Made by a program: the position numbers and the translations under genes. Shown in pieces: positions 1 to 10,794 of a DNA stretch of 63,823 nucleotides; position 1 is the first letter of the stretch; each line of letters begins with the position of its first letter. The stretch is from Haplomitrium mnioides (taxonomy: Eukaryota > Marchantiophyta > Haplomitriopsida > Calobryales): positions 65,156 through 128,978 of the forward strand of contig JBNGIS010020676.1 of NCBI GenBank assembly GCA_049999725.1. The letters run 5' to 3'. The notes beneath the pieces were generated by a model. The model made no database searches. It was not told where the DNA came from and saw only the letters and a program-made list of their open reading frames with translations.

Positions 1-175
1 TAGATTTACTGATAATTGAGTGCTTGGTAGAGTGTTTAGTATTGGAGATGTTAGGACACAGCATGTAGAGGAAGGCTGTAAAATCATCCATGTGTGACAA
101 TTGCATACACTCATGTTCATAGGGGGTGACATTGAATATCTGCAAACAAGTGTTACATCAAGCCCAGTGTGGATG
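1..175 (+). repeat. 3' portion of the 5' LTR of element A
   Basis: Bases 1-175 match 9,445-9,645 almost base for base, apart from a 27-bp duplication present only in the right copy. Identity stops at GTGGATG (169-175); the left copy then runs straight into mid-gag coding sequence, without the rest of the LTR, a primer-binding site or a gag leader. The right copy continues for about 245 more bases to the LTR end. A deletion therefore joined LTR and gag here. Confidence 0.8.
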
Positions 176-1212
176 CATGGCTGGACGATCTGGAAAATAC
201 AACCGCAGCAAATGGCGAAGCCCATGTGAAAATGGGGATCCTGCCTGCAGTGCTGAAAGGTGAAGCCCAACCTTGGTACAAAGACTTACCAGAGGTCATC
301 AAGAGGGACTGGGGAGCCTTTAAGGTTGCCTTTATGTCAGAGTTCAGGAAGATTGGAGAGGAGACAGAGGCCCTTATAAGGATGGGGCAGCTTTGAATGA
401 AGAGGAAAGAATCAGTGAGGAAGTTCCTACAAAGATTTAAGAAGGTAGCAAGGAAGCTGAGCCCACCTGCCACATATGGGATGCTAACCTCATGGTTCTT
501 GGCAGCCCTGCCTAGAGAGATAGGGACATGGATGAGGCAAACTAACCCACAAGATCTTGAATCCGCGGTGACTGCCGCTCAATCCCATGTGAAAGTTGCC
601 ATCAACAGCTCTAGAAACAGATCAAGAGCTAAGTATGAGTCGGAGGATTCTTCGGAAAACTCGGATAGTGATGAGGAGTCAGAAAAGAGCTCCGCATCCA
701 CCTCGGAGAGCGAGGTGGACTCAGACAGCAGCAGTTCAAGTGAGGACATGTCATCAAGAAGAAAGAAGAAGAAGAAGGAGCAAAGGAAGAAGAGGGAGGC
801 TAAAGAGACGAAATATCAACAATCCCATTACGAAAGGGACAGCGAGAAGAAGAGGTCAAAGAAAGGTCTGGACCGGGAATCTGAAGCAAAGCCGAGTAAA
901 AAGAAAGGGGGGAAAGACCCACTGGAGGAGTTGAGCGCAAAAATGCAGGCCATGAACATACTCCTAGCTGGAATCAAACCAGAGGGTCGACCACTACCCA
1001 CAAGGAGGGTGGGTGTATGGTGGGTCAAGTGTAATAAGCACGGGCATTCTCCTCAAGAGTGCCCTACTAAAGCCAACACCATCCATTATGTGAGGGAGGA
1101 GCCTCCAGAGTACATACGCGAAGAGGTAGAATACGTTCAAGAAGAGCCATTGGAACCTGTATACCAGATCAACAGTGGACTTCGTACCATTCTAGGGAGA
1201 CCGCAGGCCTAG
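169..1212 (+). pseudogene. gag: gag capsid-region fragment of element A
   Basis: Frame 1 reads a retrotransposon gag domain. An AWLDDLE segment comes first, then PWYKDLP, then the conserved gag helices FRKIGEE and RKFLQRFKK, and then a Ser/Glu/Lys-rich charged tail (about 600-930). The first codon (GTG at 169) is not a real start; the N-terminal part is deleted at the LTR junction. A TGA at 394-396 interrupts the domain and a TAG at 1,210-1,212 ends the frame. Near 1,030-1,062 a knuckle-like CNKHGHSPQEC lacks its first cysteine. Gag would form the virus-like particle. The short gap between LTR and capsid region is what marks the missing leader. Confidence 0.85.
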
Positions 1213-1613
1213 GGGCAGGGCAATCAAGCGGTTGGACTGCAACCAGGCCGCCAAAGACGACCATCATAATTTGCTGGAACTATGGTCAGCCCGGGCATAT
1301 ATCGCCTAACTGCCCTGAGCCGAGGAAACAAAACCATGGGCAGCCAGCGACATTGTGCTTTATGTGTAAGAAGGAGGGACATGTAGTTGTGAACTGTCCA
1401 CTCAATAAGAGACCAGAAGTCGCATCCAATGTAGGTGGGAATCCGCCGTCGCCGGCAGTAGTCAATTTGATAGCTTTGGAACCTGAAGAGGAGGAAGCGG
1501 AACTGCCCAGTTGGGAGACCCCATCACCAGAGGACTGCTACAGGGTGGTGACAAGATCGGGAGCCAAGTCCAAGAAGAAGGACAAGCATAGGCAAAAGGC
1601 CGAGAAGGCGTAG
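1203..1613 (+). pseudogene. gag: gag nucleocapsid part with zinc knuckles, element A
   Basis: Reading continues in frame 0 after a frameshift near 1,200. Two CCHC-type zinc knuckles follow. The one near 1,272-1,310 (CWNY...GH...C) has Tyr in place of the second Cys. The one at 1,356-1,397 (CFMCKKEGHVVVNC) is intact CX2CX4HX4C. These bind RNA during packaging. An acidic linker follows, and TAG at 1,611-1,613 breaks the frame, which stays open again downstream in the same frame. CAG to TAG by a C-to-T change would explain this stop. Confidence 0.85.
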
Positions 1614-2384
1614 GTTCAAGGGTCACCATCACAGAGTGACTCAGATTACCAGAGAGATCATCCCAAGTGGTTTTATCCCAAGCAAAAGGAGGAGGTGAGG
1701 AGGCAGCTCGCGGCCCTAGATGCCACCGAAGAAAAAAATGCGGCCACTCAAACCCTGAAGGAGGTCAAGCAGCAGCAAGGGATGGAAGAGCCAAAAGACC
1801 TCAGGGAGCTACCACCATCCACGTCAGGGGCACTAAAACCTAACCATTACATCATTCAAGCTGATGTCAGGGACTGCCCTGTCACGGCCACTATAGGGAA
1901 ATTAATTAAAGATAGCCCTTTATACAGGAGACAATTGAGGGAGTTGTTGATGGGAGCCAAAAGACGGAAAAAGCTACATAAGGTGGGGGCCCCAGCAGAG
2001 TTATGGTGGGTTTGTGAAGATAAGGGTGCTCCAGAGATTGATATCCAGATCGATGGGTGCACGCTATCTCTGGTACCGGTGGATGGAGGAGCGGGCGTCA
2101 ATATTATGGTCGAAGATACTGCCCACAGATTGGGGTTCAGAGACTTCCAACCTACCGCGCGCATAATGAGGTTGGCAGACAGATCCCGAGTCAAGCTCTT
2201 AGGCGCTCTCTTACAAGTGCCTACTACCATTGGTGGCAAGGAGTTTCTTCTAAACTATTTGGTAATGCGACCAGCGCGAGCATCCCCTTACCCAGTACTT
2301 ATTGGGAGACCTTGGCTGTACGGAGCCAGAGTCGCGCATAACTGGGGGAACTCGACGCTAATCTTTGGTCCAGAAAAAACATAG
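1614..2384 (+). pseudogene. pol: aspartic protease region of element A
   Basis: Same frame as the knuckles. After a charged linker, the retropepsin fold is recognisable: the active-site motif is VDGGAGVNIM (Asp codon 2,082-2,084), in a stretch IDIQIDG...LSLVPVDGGAG typical of plant gypsy proteases, followed by LIGRPWL near 2,300 as the second hydrophobic-Gly segment. DGGA rather than DSGA or DTGA is common in Athila/Tat-like proteases. The protease would cut the Gag-Pol polyprotein. The frame ends at TAG 2,382-2,384 and the next segment is in another frame. Confidence 0.75.
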
Positions 2385-2916
2385 GTACACTATGGGCCAG
2401 TGCCACATCTGGGGGGAAACCCAATCCGAAGATGAATATGATAGTGAATGGTCTGAAGAAGACGAAGAATCAGAATATCACTACTGGGTCCAGATGGTCA
2501 GTGAAGCTACAGAGGATGATTTGATGGAAGAAAAGGTTGTGGGAGTTAATTAATTGGAGATCAAAGAAAGCACCAAGGAAATGCCTATGCAAAGGCGAGG
2601 CACTGAATATTCAGCAAGGGGTAAGGACACTAAGGCCGGAAGAAAAGAGAGGTCCGAAGTGTCACAACTGAACTCAATAGAAGCACTTGATCAGGCTGAG
2701 GAAATACCACGAGAGCAAAGGGGGTTGCGATTGGCAACACTTATGCAGGAGGAGGAAACAGAATGGAGAAATGAGGTGGGGATAGTACGCTCAGCTCAAC
2801 ACAAAGCCATAATTGTCCAGAAGGGACACAAATTCCATATCGGATCTGGATTATCCGAAAAACATAAGCAGTCCTTGATCCACCTCCTAACCAATTTCAG
2901 TGATACCTTTGCCTAG
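2365..2916 (+). pseudogene. pol: protease-RT linker of element A
   Basis: A frame-1 stretch rich in Glu, Asp and Ser, with an in-frame TAA at 2,551-2,553 and TAG at 2,914-2,916. The last part (KHKQSLIHLLTNFSDTFA) is the usual lead-in to the RT domain of gypsy elements, where an Asp/Phe-containing helix precedes the first RT block. No catalytic motif is expected here. The following RT is shifted to frame 0, so a small indel lies between 2,916 and 2,961. Confidence 0.65.
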
Positions 2917-2960
2917 AGCCATGGGGATCTGAAGGGAGTTCCCAGAGAGTTGGGGGAGCA

Positions 2961-3640
2961 TTGGAAACCACAACAATCCCTGTCAGGCAACGCCAGTACC
3001 GGATGAATCCTCAATTCTCCCTGCTGGTAAAGGAAGAAATCGACAAATTGCTAGATGCAGATTTCATCTACCTAGTGCTGAATAGCGAGTGGGTGTTGCT
3101 ATTGGTCGTAGTACCAAAGAAAATCGGACAGGATGGAGAGCAAAAAATAAGGGTATGTCAGGATTACAAGAAGCTGAATGCAGCAACGAAAAAGGATCAC
3201 TACCTTTTGCCCTTCACCGATGGCGTTCTGGATCTTGTCGCAGGACAAGAGGTTTACAGCTTCCTGGATGGCTATTCAGGTTATAACCAGATTTGGATCA
3301 GAGAAGAAGATCAGCTAAAGACAACGTTCACAACAGAATGGGGGGTGTTTGCTTTTCGAAGGATGGCTTTTGGACTCTGTAACGCGCCTGGAACATTTCA
3401 GCGGATGATGATGAACCTATTCCACGATTATCTACGGAAGTTTGTTGAGATATTCATTGATGATTTTGTGGTATATGGAAAGATCTGCAACCACGAAAGG
3501 GATCTGAGGCTCACTCTTCAGCGATGTCGAGAAACAAGATTACGCCTGCACCCTAGAAAGTGCTTCTTCGGAGTGTCAGAAGGAATACTTCTGGGACATA
3601 GAATTTCAAGCAGAGGTATAGAGGTGGACAAGGAAAAAGA
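2961..3640 (+). pseudogene. pol: reverse transcriptase of element A
   Basis: Gypsy RT blocks appear in order: NSEWVLLLVVVPKK, IRVCQDYKKLNAATKKDHY, FLDGYSGYNQI, TTFTTEWGVFAFRRMAFGL, NAPGTFQRMM, FIDDFVVYG (catalytic Asp pair at 3,459-3,464) and CFFGVSEGILLGHRIS. All the RT core motifs remain readable, so the domain itself is well preserved. The TTG at 2,961 is only where the open frame begins. The usual Pro of the first block (SPW-type) is replaced by SEW, as in the related fragment at 13,220-13,260. A single-base indel near 3,640 moves the reading to frame 1 before RNase H. Confidence 0.92.
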
Positions 3641-4317
3641 CGGCAATTTGGATGAAGGTAGCATTCCCAACCAACCTGAAGGAGGTACAAGGTTTTCTGG
3701 GATGTGTAGGCTACTATCAAAGATTCATTGAGCAGTTCGCCTCGATAGCCTTACCGCTCACTGAAATGACTAAACAGGGTAGCAACTTTGAAGCCACTCC
3801 GGAGAGATTGACCAGCTTCAATGAATTGAAGAAACGATTGGCCAACGCACCAATCCTCATACCACCAAGCTGGGAAAAAGACTTCCATGTGATGATCAAC
3901 GTATCAGGGTTCTGTATAGGATCGGTGCTGAGCCAGGTGGATGAACAAGGCAGAGATCATCTAATATACTTTGCAAGCAGGTTGTTGGCTGCAGCAGAAA
4001 GGAACTATTCAGCCACTGACAAAGAGGCCTTGGGGATCATCTATTCACTTAAAAAATTCAGGCACTACCTGTTACATTATAAGGTGATCTTCCACACCGA
4101 TCACAACGCTCTGAAGTATCTGGTAAACAAACCAGATGTAGCTGGCAGGATTGCAAGGTGGATCCTACTCCTGCAAGAATTCAATTTTGAAGTCAGAATC
4201 AAACCAGGAAAGAAGCACAGCAATGTTGACTTCTTCTCCCAAGTGTTTGGACCAATCAATGAAAGGGAAGTGGACGATGCTTTCTCAGATGAGCATTTGT
4301 TTCAAGTCAGAACATGA
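3641..4317 (+). pseudogene. pol: RNase H of element A, first catalytic Asp replaced
   Basis: Frame 1 continues with the RT thumb/connection (NLKEVQGFLGCVGYYQRFI) and then a Ty3-type RNase H: SGFCIGSVLSQ, YFASRLL, ATDKEALGII, FHTDHNALKYL and NVDFFSQV. Counting from ATG 3,652, Glu125, Asp150 and Asp193 are present. The position that normally carries the first catalytic Asp reads INVSG, with Asn83. The domain would degrade the RNA strand in RNA-DNA hybrids; with Asn there it is predicted to be inactive. TGA at 4,315-4,317 ends this open stretch, and the same frame reopens at once. Confidence 0.88.
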
Positions 4318-5610
4318 AGGCCAACCAATTATGCTACAATTATTGACTTCCTCAGCATAGCACAGATTCCAAAGGGTAGCAGCAAAGAGGAGGCTGCAGT
4401 GTTCCTCAGAAAAGTGAGCCCTTATCTATTAGTGCAGGGGTTGTTACACAAAAGAGGAATTGATTGAATGATCAGAAGGTGCTTGGAGCAAGATCAGACA
4501 ACAATAGTGATGCAAGCTCTGCATGGAGAGGAAGTGGGGGGTCATTTTGCAGCAGATGTCATAGTGAGGAAAGTGCTAAGTGCAGGATATTGGTGGCCAA
4601 CCCTGCACAAGGATGTGCACTTCTGGGTGAAAAGGTGTGATGCCTGTCAGAGGATAGGAAAGCGATCAGCTAGCCAACATCACCCTCTGGTACCAATTAT
4701 CCCCCTGGCACCCTTTGAAAAATGGGGAATAGATTTCATTGGGCCAATTGCACCATCCACCAGAAGAGGCAACATGTACATCCTCCTAGCAACAAACTAC
4801 GCCACAAAATGGGTGGAGGCCAGGGCTACCAGAAAGGATGATGCCAAGACAGTGGCAGCGTTCCTGTATGAACAGATGTTCTGCAGATTTGGGTCACCAC
4901 TCGAACTGGTGAGTGACCAGGGAACCCACTTTATCAATCAGGTGATAAAGGATCTGACTTCCAGATACCTGATTAAGCATCGACGCACTACAGCCTACCA
5001 CCTGAAGGCCAATGGATTGAGAGAGAGGGCCAATGGGATAATGGGAAAGATCCTAAGCAAGACAGTGGCAGCAAATAAAGCAGATTGGGATTTGAAGCTG
5101 CTCACAGCAGTACATGCCTACAACCTGGCCTACAAGACCACTACAGGCCACTGTCGTTACTTTCTGATTTTTGGACAGAATGCACTAGTTCCTATTGAAT
5201 TAGAAGTACCAACCCGAAGAGTCTTGGAGGAAGGTCGAATGGCGGAGTATCAGAGCCGAAGAGAAAGACTGTATCAGCTGGAGCAATTGGAGGAATCAAG
5301 GGAACAAGCCCAAATACGGTTGGAGCACCGCCAGCAACTACAAAAGCATCAGCATGACAAAAAGCTGAAACTGACAGGTATTTCGGAAGGGGCATTGGTA
5401 TTGATTTATGATAGTCGGTTAGTACATTTTCCGAGAAAGCTGCACACTCGATGGATGGGGCCATTCGTGCTGAGAAGACTGCATCAGAATGGATCAGCAG
5501 AGTTGGAAACCTTGGAGGGAGAGCAGGTCGCTAATCGGATTCATTACGACCATCTGAAAAGGTACATTCACAGAGAGGAGGATGTTGGGGGTCCGAAATC
5601 AACAAGCTAA
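4318..5610 (+). pseudogene. pol: integrase of element A
   Basis: The frame is the same as RNase H, with TGA at 4,465-4,467 inside the linker. Counting from ATG 4,468, the HHCC zinc domain has His19, His26, Cys57 and Cys60. The core has Asp89 (KWGIDFIGP), Asp150 (LVSDQGTHF) and Glu186 (RERANG), giving the canonical DD35E spacing. A GPY/F-type module (RWMGPFVLRRL) lies near the C-terminus, and the protein ends at TAA 5,608-5,610 without a chromodomain. The 380-residue open stretch is the best-preserved protein of the element. Integrase would insert the cDNA. Confidence 0.93.
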
Positions 5611-5834
5611 GGGGATCGGATCCGAATCGGCAAGGGTGGGTGAGTGTGTGTGTAATTAATTATGTGAGTTTTTAGGTGAGTATAGGAGTGTGTGAGTTTG
5701 TGAAGTACAGTCCTCCGAGTTCAATTGTTGGGGACCAGGTAGCGGTACACCGGGGAAGAGAGAATCAGACTGAGAAAGAGTGATGAAGTTGCTAGTATGT
5801 TTGCGGGGACGCTTCACAATTCAAAAGGGGGTAA
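5611..5834 (+). other. 3' untranslated segment with polypurine tract, element A
   Basis: No open frame of note. The stretch ends with AAAAGGGGG at 5,823-5,831, a polypurine tract that would prime plus-strand DNA synthesis. It lies three bases before the TG that opens the LTR, which fixes the LTR start. Confidence 0.8.
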
Positions 5835-6982
5835 TGTTAGCCGGGTGTTTATGTACTTGTTTAATATTTTCTTAAAGTTAAAAAAAAAATAAGTGAGAAG
5901 ACATGTTTTGGGTATCAAGGGTGTCCAATGTACATAGAAAGGAGTCAAGACAGGTTTGGAGAAAAGGGAGGATTGAGATCTAAGCAAGGAACGAGTCTAA
6001 AAAGATAAAAAATAATAAAACTAACCTAATTGTTGAGGGCCAAGCCAAGCCCACTAATTTCCTAGCTATCTAACTTGGAGGACAGTCTGCCCTTGCGGGG
6101 GGGGGGGGTTTAGCCCTGAACTAGGTCCGTCCAGGGGCAAAGAAGGGAATGCGGTGGCCTTACACCCCTCTAGCGGGCTGCCTCTTGAAAGAAGTTAAGA
6201 GTGGGAGGTTTATATATTGCTTACAACTTTTGGAGAAAAACTTATGGGATAATTTCCCGAGCTGATATTCGACGGGCAATCAGCTCGAAGTGGCGCGTGG
6301 ACACCTGTGCAAAAGGAGAGATCGAGGAAGGGCCTGTGCAAAAGGATTGATGCGAAGCAGGGGATCGGATCGAATTGTGAAGGAGAATTTGATCGGGTGC
6401 ATCGCGGGGGCCTTAAAGCACAGAAATCGGAAGTTGAAGGGGGATTTTCTGATCTGTGAAGAAATGCCTCTACGAGGAATAGAGGGCCCTGAGATGAAAG
6501 AATTCCGCGATGAAGAGAGCGGATGAAGGATGCTACGCTGTGAGTGTCGACCGAGTGAAGCAGTGCTGCGTCCTGATTTGGAATTGAACAACGAAGGAGA
6601 AGGTTACTTGATCTAAACCGAAAGCGATCAAGCAGTCAAGGAAGAAGAATCACTATTGCGCGGAATTGATCAAAGTGAAGGCTGCGAATTGTGGTCCGAA
6701 GCTCTGCGAAATGGGAATGTCATGAAGAATCACATGTAAGAATCCTTGCGAAGAAACGCTAGGGGATGAATGGCTCTACGATGAAAGAATCAGCTGTGAC
6801 GCAGTTCTGCGAAATCTTAAGGCACCTGTTGTGAGCAAGTGATCTACGAGACGTCCTGCAGAAGAAGAATTGGCTGAAGGCTCCTGCGAAGAATTCAAAT
6901 TGAAAATCTATGCGAGGGGAAGGATTCCAAGGCCGGTGTCCGTGGCGTCCGATCCGCAGAACGAATCGGAAAGTCACCTTCC

Positions 6983-7001
6983 TAAGTGGGGAGCCCACTT
7001 A
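6983..7001 (+). other. LTR hairpin module
   Basis: TAAGTGGG, loop GAG, CCCACTTA: a perfect 8-bp stem. The same hairpin is found in the other LTR copies at 41,870-41,888 (B), 44,835-44,853 (C, one stem mismatch), 54,812-54,830 (D), 59,698-59,716 (E) and 61,064-61,082 (F). It is flanked by a GGTTCCGATNCG-like sequence in most copies. The function is unknown. Confidence 0.7.
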
Positions 7002-9461
7002 AAATGGTTCCGATTCGTCTTCCGATGTGGGGAGGACTGGTTAAGAGGGATTCCGAAGTGGGTTAATTAATCGGACAGAAAGGTGATTTATCAAAGATTC
7101 CGACGACAGGGAGGTAATTGGGAAAGTTCAAAAGGAATCTGCAGAGCTCTTAGTTCTTACAACAAACTTTTTGACAAGTCAGGTAAACAAGCCTCCATTA
7201 ATGTTCTTACATAGAGCTTTTCGATGCTTTTGTAAAAAGAAGAAGCCTCTCAAGGTTCCTATATCAAGGGACGATGCTGAAATAAAGATAAGACGAGGTT
7301 AACAAGGTGCCGAAACAGTCACATATCGACGGGCTGGATAGAAAAGGAAGAAGGTGCCGAAACAGGGATATGGCGAAGAACCGATTGGGAGAAAAATGAG
7401 GGTGCCAAAATGAAGACATATCAATGAATCGGCAGAGGATGAACGTAGAGGCCGAAAAGGTGACTTATCGACAGTCCAGCCCAAAAGAAAAACCAAGTAT
7501 TCAAAACAAGGATAAATCGAAGATTTGGCCGGAAAGAGAACATGGAGCCGAAAGGGCGATAAATCAAAAGCGGAGCCCACTTAAAGGGGTACCGATCTGT
7601 CTTCCGTTGTGGGGAACTCCAGTTAATAGGGTTCTGACTGACCTCCCTAAGTGGATATCCCACTTAGCAGGCTTCCAAAGAGGGCTAACAGGGTTTGCCG
7701 AAACAAGGATAGAGCGCAGCTCTGGTATAGGAAGAAAGACATGCTGAAATAGCGATTTATCAACGGACCGGGAGAAGAAAGCAGCGTGGAAACGATGATC
7801 TATCGCAGGTTCGACACAGAAGAAACGAGAAGGGAGCTACCGAAATGATGACAAATCTTAGATCCAACTTTGGGAGAACCAAAAATGTCAAAAAGGTGAT
7901 CTAGCGCAAATATGACAGAAAAGGAAACGGTACCGAAAAGGAGATCTAACACCGATCCAATTGGGGCAAAAACGAAGGTTCTTCATAGTTCTTATAGAGA
8001 GGGTCAAGGCCTTGCGGATGACGTGGCAGCTGTGAAAGTCAGCGGGTCAACGGGCGGTGAGCGTGGCGGTCCGCCTACCCCTTTGCGAGGCGGCGTCGAA
8101 CGGCGCCACCGCGGAAATGTGGCACCTCCACGGGACTCAGAAATCTACGGGAATCTAACAGATTCCACTGACATCTTGGCATCAACGGATTACATGGCAT
8201 TCAACGGAACTTCGAGCATCAACGGGAATCTTATAGATTCTACGGGAATCTCAAGCTTTGCGGAAACGTGGCACCTCTACGAGAACTGCGAATCAACGGG
8301 AATCTGGCAGATTCCTCAAGAATATTGGATCTCAGCGGAAACGTAGCGCTACGAGAGAGCTCGTGGGCTTCTTCGGAGTGTACGCGGACCTGCGAAAACG
8401 TGGTGCTTCGAGGATCGATGTGCGATTGCAGAACAAACTGCGGAATTCACTTCAGATTGTGCACCGATCTCTGTCGCCTTGCAGAATTTACCCGATCCCT
8501 TGGAATTCACATCGAATCTACGCTGAAAGTTGCATTCTACGGTCTGCGTCAGTCCCTTCAAATCTACGCCAAATTTCCACCTACCAGCATCTCAAGCCTG
8601 CAACAATCCAAATCGCAAGGTGGGTGAAAAGCAAAAGGTATAATTCGCGCGAGGGGGGATAAAGGGGTCCTCACTTTGTTGTTGGGAGGACCGATAGTTT
8701 TGTGCAGGAAGAGCAGCCAGATACGGAGGAGAGAATTTTGGTGAGATCTCTGAGAATTGGGTGCACTCGTGAAGGAAGGTCGTCATAGGGTGGAGGTGGA
8801 CTGAGGAGGTACTGAGAATTGTTGAGCATGAGGCTCAAGAGGCTCAGACTACTCAGGTGGACTCACATTTGAAGGCAGATCCGACATTTGGAAGTGGACC
8901 AACAATTAGAGGAGAAGAAAATTCTTCCCGTCTGTATTTCGTGAGGGACAGCCAATGGGGGGTCCTAGTGTCACCTTTGCTCTGGTTTGTGCAAGAGATC
9001 AGTCCCAGAAGCATTAGGAGAGTGCTGCTGGTGTTAAATTCTTGTGGAGAAGGGAGAGGAGTGGCCATGTTAGTGTCTGTGCACTGGAGGGAAGATCCAT
9101 CCAATTCTCGGGTGGAGTGGGTTAGCCAACAGCTGGGTGAGTTGTCTTCCTGAGGTGGAAGTCAAATAAGACCTCTTCTTAGCCTGAGGAAGTAAAAGCA
9201 GGGCTTCTCGCGAGGGAAGTTAAAAAACTATCTAGACAGGGTGGGTGAGTGGAGGTAGAGTAGCAGAGAGAGTGATGTTTCTGTTGGATTATGTTTTCAG
9301 AGTGATGTTAGGAGAGTAGGAAGAGAAGAAGATAGTTTTGTACACAATTAGAAAGGCCATTTTGTTAGATTTAGCTGTTGGGTTGTGTTGTCCATCTTGT
9401 GGAGAGAATAAGTTAGATAGCTTTGTTGTAGGTGCTGGAGTAGTTAGATTTACTGATAATT

Positions 9462-9515
9462 GAGTGCTTGGTAGAGTGTTTAGTATTGGAGTGCTTGGTA
9501 GAGTGTTTAGTATTG
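9462..9515 (+). repeat. 27-bp tandem duplication in the 3' LTR of A
   Basis: Two copies (9,462-9,488 and 9,489-9,515) of a unit beginning GAGTGCTTGGTAGAG. The 5' LTR copy has only one. The duplication, or loss of one copy, therefore happened after insertion, or in one LTR only. Confidence 0.9.
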
Positions 9516-9891
9516 GAGATGTTAGGACACAGCCTGTAGAGGAAGGGTATAAAATCATCCATGTGTGACAATTGCATACACTCCTGTTCATAAGGGTGAC
9601 ATTGAATATCTGCAAACAAGTGTTACAGCAAGCCCAATGTGGATGTACTCTAGAATCAGTTGAATTGTGTTTGCTCTGTTTGTGGTGAGGAAAGAAGACA
9701 GGTCTGTCTTGGGTTTGGTGATTGTGAGAGTAGTGTGGGAAGGACAGGTGAGAAGTTCAGGATCGTTAAGACCTGAATTCACTAACAAAGGTGCTGGGGC
9801 TGTCTCATTAAAGACCCTTGTTACTCTTTGTCACCCTTTTGTCTAAAATAAGCCTCAACGAGGTGTTAAGAGAGGAGGGAAGGGGGTGACA

Positions 9892-10794
9892 AGGGTAGTT
9901 GACCTCTCAGGTGAATCTGCTAGAAAAAGGTGTTTCGAAAGCAGCCTCTTATTGACCGACCAAGCAGCTTCGAAACAACTCTAGCGACATCTCGAGCGCT
10001 AGTTTCGAGCTCAAGTGGTTGTTTCAAGCTCCAGTGGGTGCGATTTCTCCAGTGGCTGCAATTTCTCTAGTGGCTGCGGTTTTGTCAGGTGGATGCGATT
10101 TCAAGCTCCAATTCTAGTGGTTGCGGGTTCTAGCCCATTTTTCGAGCTCCAGCTACTGCGTTTCAGGATTTCGAGCTCCAACGGCTTGTTTCAAGCTCCA
10201 GCAGCTGCGACTTTGAATCTCAACCCAAGTAGCTTTGAACCTGCACTAGCAAGCTCTTATCAGAGGCTGTGGCTTCGACCTGTTATGCAAGCTACCTCAC
10301 TCATCTACATTCGATCTGGGAGTTTCTTCCTCCTTCCTCTTTGAGTACAAAGCCTCGTCTCATGTGCAGACATTGATTTTGTGACATAGAACTATGACCA
10401 TAGGTGTATTATTGGGGTATTTGATCTGCAGGCTACTCCACTTTGGATAAACATATGCGAGTTGCCTCACATCTGCGAGGTGACCTCAAATGGCTATTCT
10501 CCAAACCTGTGAGTTGATCCTACCGGTAGGCATGTGATTTTGCCTCTGTTTGAATGATCAGGCACCAAATTTTGGGGCAGGGATGTCGGGCTGCAAGATA
10601 TCTTCTCCTGAGTTGTAGAAGCACAACACCTGAGGCAAGGGAGACAAGGTGTTATATGTTGCACGCGACTAGCTTCTGCAAGGCTGCAACTGTGTTCCCT
10701 AGATCTGTATCTCGAGTGTTGGTGCGACTCGACTCTATAGAGAATTGAGCTTGGTTGTTATTGGACTATGACTTGATTGTTGAACTGATACAAG
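9892..10794 (+). other. no gene seen; sequence upstream of LINE ORF1
   Basis: About 900 bases without a supported gene. From 10,000 to 10,210 a loose short repeat built on AGCTCCAG and GTGGCTGC(A/G) words gives Ser/Gly-rich open frames that look accidental. The segment next to the ORF1 start may be LINE 5' untranslated sequence, but I see no boundary. Confidence 0.4.

Larger units (their letters stand above)
1..9891 (+). mobile_element. Ty3/gypsy LTR retrotransposon A, decayed, 5' end outside the window
   Basis: The order is LTR tail, gag, zinc knuckles, aspartic protease, RT, RNase H, integrase, polypurine tract, LTR. This is the Ty3/gypsy order. There is no chromodomain after integrase and no second RNase H between RNase H and integrase. 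The DGGA protease motif and FIDD RT motif resemble plant non-chromovirus (Athila/Tat-like) lineages; the lineage is inference. Reading frames change at least four times (near 1,200, 2,370, 2,930 and 3,640) and several in-frame stops occur, so the copy is dead. The 175-base direct repeat at the start matches 9,445-9,645 in the 3' LTR, so the two ends belong together. Confidence 0.9.
5835..9891 (+). repeat. 3' LTR of element A, about 4.06 kb
   Basis: It starts TGTTAGCC directly after the polypurine tract and most likely ends at ...GGTGACA (9,891); the end is set by comparison with LTRs B and C, which end in ...GACA. It shares with B-F the hairpin module (6,983-7,001), one CCGCCTACCCCTTTG module (near 8,075), repeated ACGTGG/ATGTGG words, and the conserved segment ending in GTTAAAAAACTATCTAG (about 9,160-9,235). 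TATAAAA at 9,548-9,554 is a possible promoter box, but the left copy lacks a clean match. Open frames inside (for example 7,299-7,580 on the minus strand) lie in LTR repeats and are not treated as genes. Confidence 0.8.

Noticed and set aside
4318-4467. Second (archaeal-type) RNase H before integrase, as in some Tat elements
   Set aside because: Only about 50 codons of linker are present and no RNase H motif is visible.
5500-5834. Chromodomain after integrase
   Set aside because: The protein ends 60-70 residues after the GPY/F-type module with no aromatic-cage pattern.
10015-10344. Ser/Gly/Cys-rich open frame as a small protein
   Set aside because: It arises from short AGCTCCAG/GTGGCTGC word repeats, with no start context and no recognisable domain.
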